Shown piece by piece: positions 61,959 to 64,000 of a DNA stretch of 64,000 nucleotides (the first letter of the stretch is position 1; the number at the start of each line of letters is the position of its first letter). The stretch lies in assembly GCA_019703815.1 (NCBI GenBank), contig AP023053.1:978995-1042994 (forward strand), written 5' to 3'. Position numbers and translations under genes: made by a program. This DNA comes from Thaumasiovibrio occultus. GTDB lineage: Bacteria > Pseudomonadota > Gammaproteobacteria > Enterobacterales > Vibrionaceae. The notes under the pieces were generated by a model. It was not told the origin of the DNA. It was given only the letters and a program-made list of their open reading frames with translations, and did no database searches.

Positions 61959-64000
61959 ATGAAATTCCAAGCCACAACCGTTTGCAGCGCAGTCATCCTT
62001 GCGCTCAATACCGCCCCCGTCATCGCCGATGGATCGACTGCCGATGAAACGCTGGTCGTTAAAGGACAAAGCTTTAACGGCTACAAAGTAGATAGCGCCA
62101 CCGGTGCCATGCGCGCCGACACCACCATGCTAGAAACGCCACAATCGATCAATGTGATCCCCGACATTGTGTTGGAAGAGCAACTTGCGACCACGTTAGG
62201 CGAAGCGCTGCAAAACGATGCGAGTGTTAACGCCGGCACGCAAAAATGGAACCGTGAAGTGTTCTACCTTCGTGGCTTCGAACTCTCGTCGTCTAACGGT
62301 TATCTTCGAAATGGCCATGCCCTTTTCACTCACTACATGTTGCCTATCGAAACCCTAGAAGGCATCGAAGTGATCAAAGGCCCATCAAGCTTGCTCTATG
62401 GGCGTGCGGCACCGGGCGGCTTGATCAACATGGTTTCAAAACGCCCAACGGTTGATCCTCAAGTTAACGTTGGCGCCAATTTCGATCACCTAGGCAGCAC
62501 GCACTACCATATTGATGCTGCGGGTAAACTTAACGAATCAGGTACCCTGCGTGGCCGCACGGTTTTCGTTAAGCAAGACTCAGTAGAAACCCGTGAATAC
62601 GCGACCGGTGATGAAAGAGAGCGTGAGCGCTTCTTGGGCTTCGGTACCATTGAAGCTGACCTGTCTGATTGGGGTATGCTGTCACTGAACTACGAAAAAA
62701 CCAACGATGTCGCGCCGATTGATTCAGGCGCATGGTTAGACTTGGACGGCAATGTGCTTGGCGATCGCGACACCATCCGCGACGCACGCTGGTCGTTCAT
62801 TGATAACGATGTGGAAAACTGGGGTGCGAACCTCGATCTTTACATCAACAGCGCATGGCACGCTAACCTGAGCTATAACTCGCAAAAGATGCTTCGTCAC
62901 CGCTACGATTCGCTACCACGCACCACGGCGCAAACCATTGTCGATGGTAGCTACATCTTGAAACCGTTCGACCGTCACGATACCTGGGAAACGAAAGCGT
63001 TCCATGCTGATCTTCACGGTGAGTTCAGTGCGGCAGGCATGGATCATCAAGTTCTTGTCGGGACCAATGGGCAATTCTACGATTATCAACAGCTTCGCGT
63101 TAAAGGCAGTACTATCAATGTCGCGCCAGGCGAGCACCCTGCAAACCCAGGTCTTGACTACAACAATGACACTTCAACGTATAAAAGTGATCGTCACTAC
63201 TATGGTTTCTATCTACAAGATCTAGTCACCATTAACGACCAATGGCAAGCGCTGGTCGGTGGCCGTTATGACATGTACTTTGCCGATGGTAAAACCGGTA
63301 ATGATGTCGTAGTTGAAGGGGCCAATGACAGTGAATCGTTCACGCCAAAAGTGGGCATTATCTATCACCCTAACTACAACAGCAGCATCTACGCCAACTA
63401 CTCTGGCAGCTTTAACCCAGTAAGTAACGTTGTTAACGACGACGGCTCGGTAACTGAACGTGTGCCGGAAGAAAGCCGCCAATACGAGTTAGGCACCAAA
63501 GTGGAGTTGATGGATAGCAGCTTGCTGTTAACCGCAGCGGTGTTTGATATCGAAAAAGAAAATATCAGCATCACCGAAAACGGCATCACCACTCAAAATG
63601 GTAGCCAACGCCATGTGGGGGCCGAAGCGAGCGCACAAGGCCAGATCTCGGATCAATGGTTTGTGATGGCTTCTGCTATGTATCTCGATGCCAACTACGA
63701 TAACCACGACAAGTACCAAGATAAAGCGCCAGCCAACGTCCCTGAGCTGTCGGGCGCGGTATGGGCTCGCTACTCAATGACCGATGCAACGGCATTCAAC
63801 CTTGGCTTGTTCTATCAAGGCGAGCGCTGGGCTGACAACGCCAACACCGTTGAACTCGATGATTATGCTCGTTTCGATGCCGGTGCGTCGCACGCGATCA
63901 CCAGCGATTACGTAACATGGGATTTCCGCTTCAATATTGAAAACGTGTTTGATACTGAATACGTTGCCGGTACGGGCGGTGGCACCAGTGATGATGTGGT
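61959..64000 (+). CDS. TonB-dependent siderophore receptor (3' end outside window)
   Basis: About 680 residues visible, open at the right edge. A signal peptide (MKFQATTVCSAVILALNTAP) precedes the TonB box (DETLVVKG). The plug follows (TPQSINVIPDIVLEEQLATT, EVFYLRGFELSSSNG, IKGPSSLLYGRAAPGGLINM), then a beta-barrel of repeated aromatic strands (FLGFGTIEADLSDWGMLSLN). The overall plan is that of FhuA/FecA-type siderophore receptors. A Fur-like box upstream suggests iron repression. The frame was not in the short-ORF list because it is unfinished here. Confidence 0.9.
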   Translation, partial: MKFQATTVCSAVILALNTAPVIADGSTADETLVVKGQSFNGYKVDSATGAMRADTTMLETPQSINVIPDIVLEEQLATTLGEALQNDASVNAGTQKWNREVFYLRGFELSSSNGYLRNGHALFTHYMLPIETLEGIEVIKGPSSLLYGRAAPGGLINMVSKRPTVDPQVNVGANFDHLGSTHYHIDAAGKLNESGTLRGRTVFVKQDSVETREYATGDERERERFLGFGTIEADLSDWGMLSLNYEKTNDVAPIDSGAWLDLDGNVLGDRDTIRDARWSFIDNDVENWGANLDLYINSAWHANLSYNSQKMLRHRYDSLPRTTAQTIVDGSYILKPFDRHDTWETKAFHADLHGEFSAAGMDHQVLVGTNGQFYDYQQLRVKGSTINVAPGEHPANPGLDYNNDTSTYKSDRHYYGFYLQDLVTINDQWQALVGGRYDMYFADGKTGNDVVVEGANDSESFTPKVGIIYHPNYNSSIYANYSGSFNPVSNVVNDDGSVTERVPEESRQYELGTKVELMDSSLLLTAAVFDIEKENISITENGITTQNGSQRHVGAEASAQGQISDQWFVMASAMYLDANYDNHDKYQDKAPANVPELSGAVWARYSMTDATAFNLGLFYQGERWADNANTVELDDYARFDAGASHAITSDYVTWDFRFNIENVFDTEYVAGTGGGTSDDV

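Noticed and set aside
1-64000. tRNA, rRNA or CRISPR arrays
   Set aside because: I saw no cloverleaf-like sequence, no rRNA-like conserved blocks and no regularly spaced repeats. This was judged by eye, and a tRNAscan or CRISPR finder run would settle it.

Overview
The window looks like a gamma-proteobacterial chromosome of the family Vibrionaceae, probably a Vibrio. This is inferred from protein flavour (Cache chemoreceptor, MSHA-type pilin, stand-alone versus fused argH logic, mannosylglycerate genes, dispersed short repeats), from moderate GC and from dense gene packing. The mix of optional catabolic, stress and duplicated genes suggests an accessory-rich region, possibly the second chromosome. 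The species cannot be fixed from the sequence alone. I see no rRNA, tRNA, CRISPR array, plasmid origin or prophage.

Layout. 0-9 kb: a chemoreceptor, an IS200-type element, a zinc-ribbon protein, a 33-residue membrane peptide with a strong ribosome site, murQ, dps and an old-yellow-enzyme oxidoreductase. These are followed by an 800-bp tandem duplication of a small membrane protein, in which the first copy is frameshifted. 9-14 kb: a sugar-acid operon (enolase-superfamily dehydratase, DMT permease, split UxaA-type dehydratase) divergent from a GntR/FCD regulator, with a perfect 17-bp palindrome between them. 14-26 kb: small envelope and hypothetical proteins, an M74 endopeptidase, a MerR-methyltransferase fusion followed by a GNAT acetyltransferase, and further methyltransferases. 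26-30 kb: a two-component system next to a PepSY protein. 31.8-33.1 kb: an IS3-family element that appears to split a small gene. 33-41 kb: a methyltransferase, YHS, MATE and LysE proteins, then a Dcu C4-dicarboxylate carrier downstream of a stand-alone argH. 42-47 kb: the mannosylglycerate genes mngB, mngA and mngR, where a sharp junction has removed the start of both divergent genes. 47-49 kb: a nickel superoxide dismutase operon. 49-51 kb: a second RsgA GTPase plus GNAT, under a MerR-type promoter almost identical to that of the MerR-methyltransferase gene. 51-64 kb: an orphan pilin, hypothetical proteins, an oxidoreductase, a three-gene accessory phospholipid operon, a large M60-type metalloprotease, a cyclophilin and a TonB-dependent receptor running off the end.

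Most notable: (1) the mngA/mngR junction at 46653/46654, which fuses two divergent genes head to head without their promoters, the regulator DNA-binding domain or the IIA N-terminus; (2) two elongated 19-bp-spacer promoters, at 21454-21484 and 50849-50879, which suggest one MerR-methyltransferase regulon spanning two operons; (3) an argH-dcu pair and a sodN-sodX operon that look like niche metabolic modules; (4) an accessory CDP-alcohol transferase with an altered catalytic signature in an operon with CdsA- and PlsC-like enzymes.
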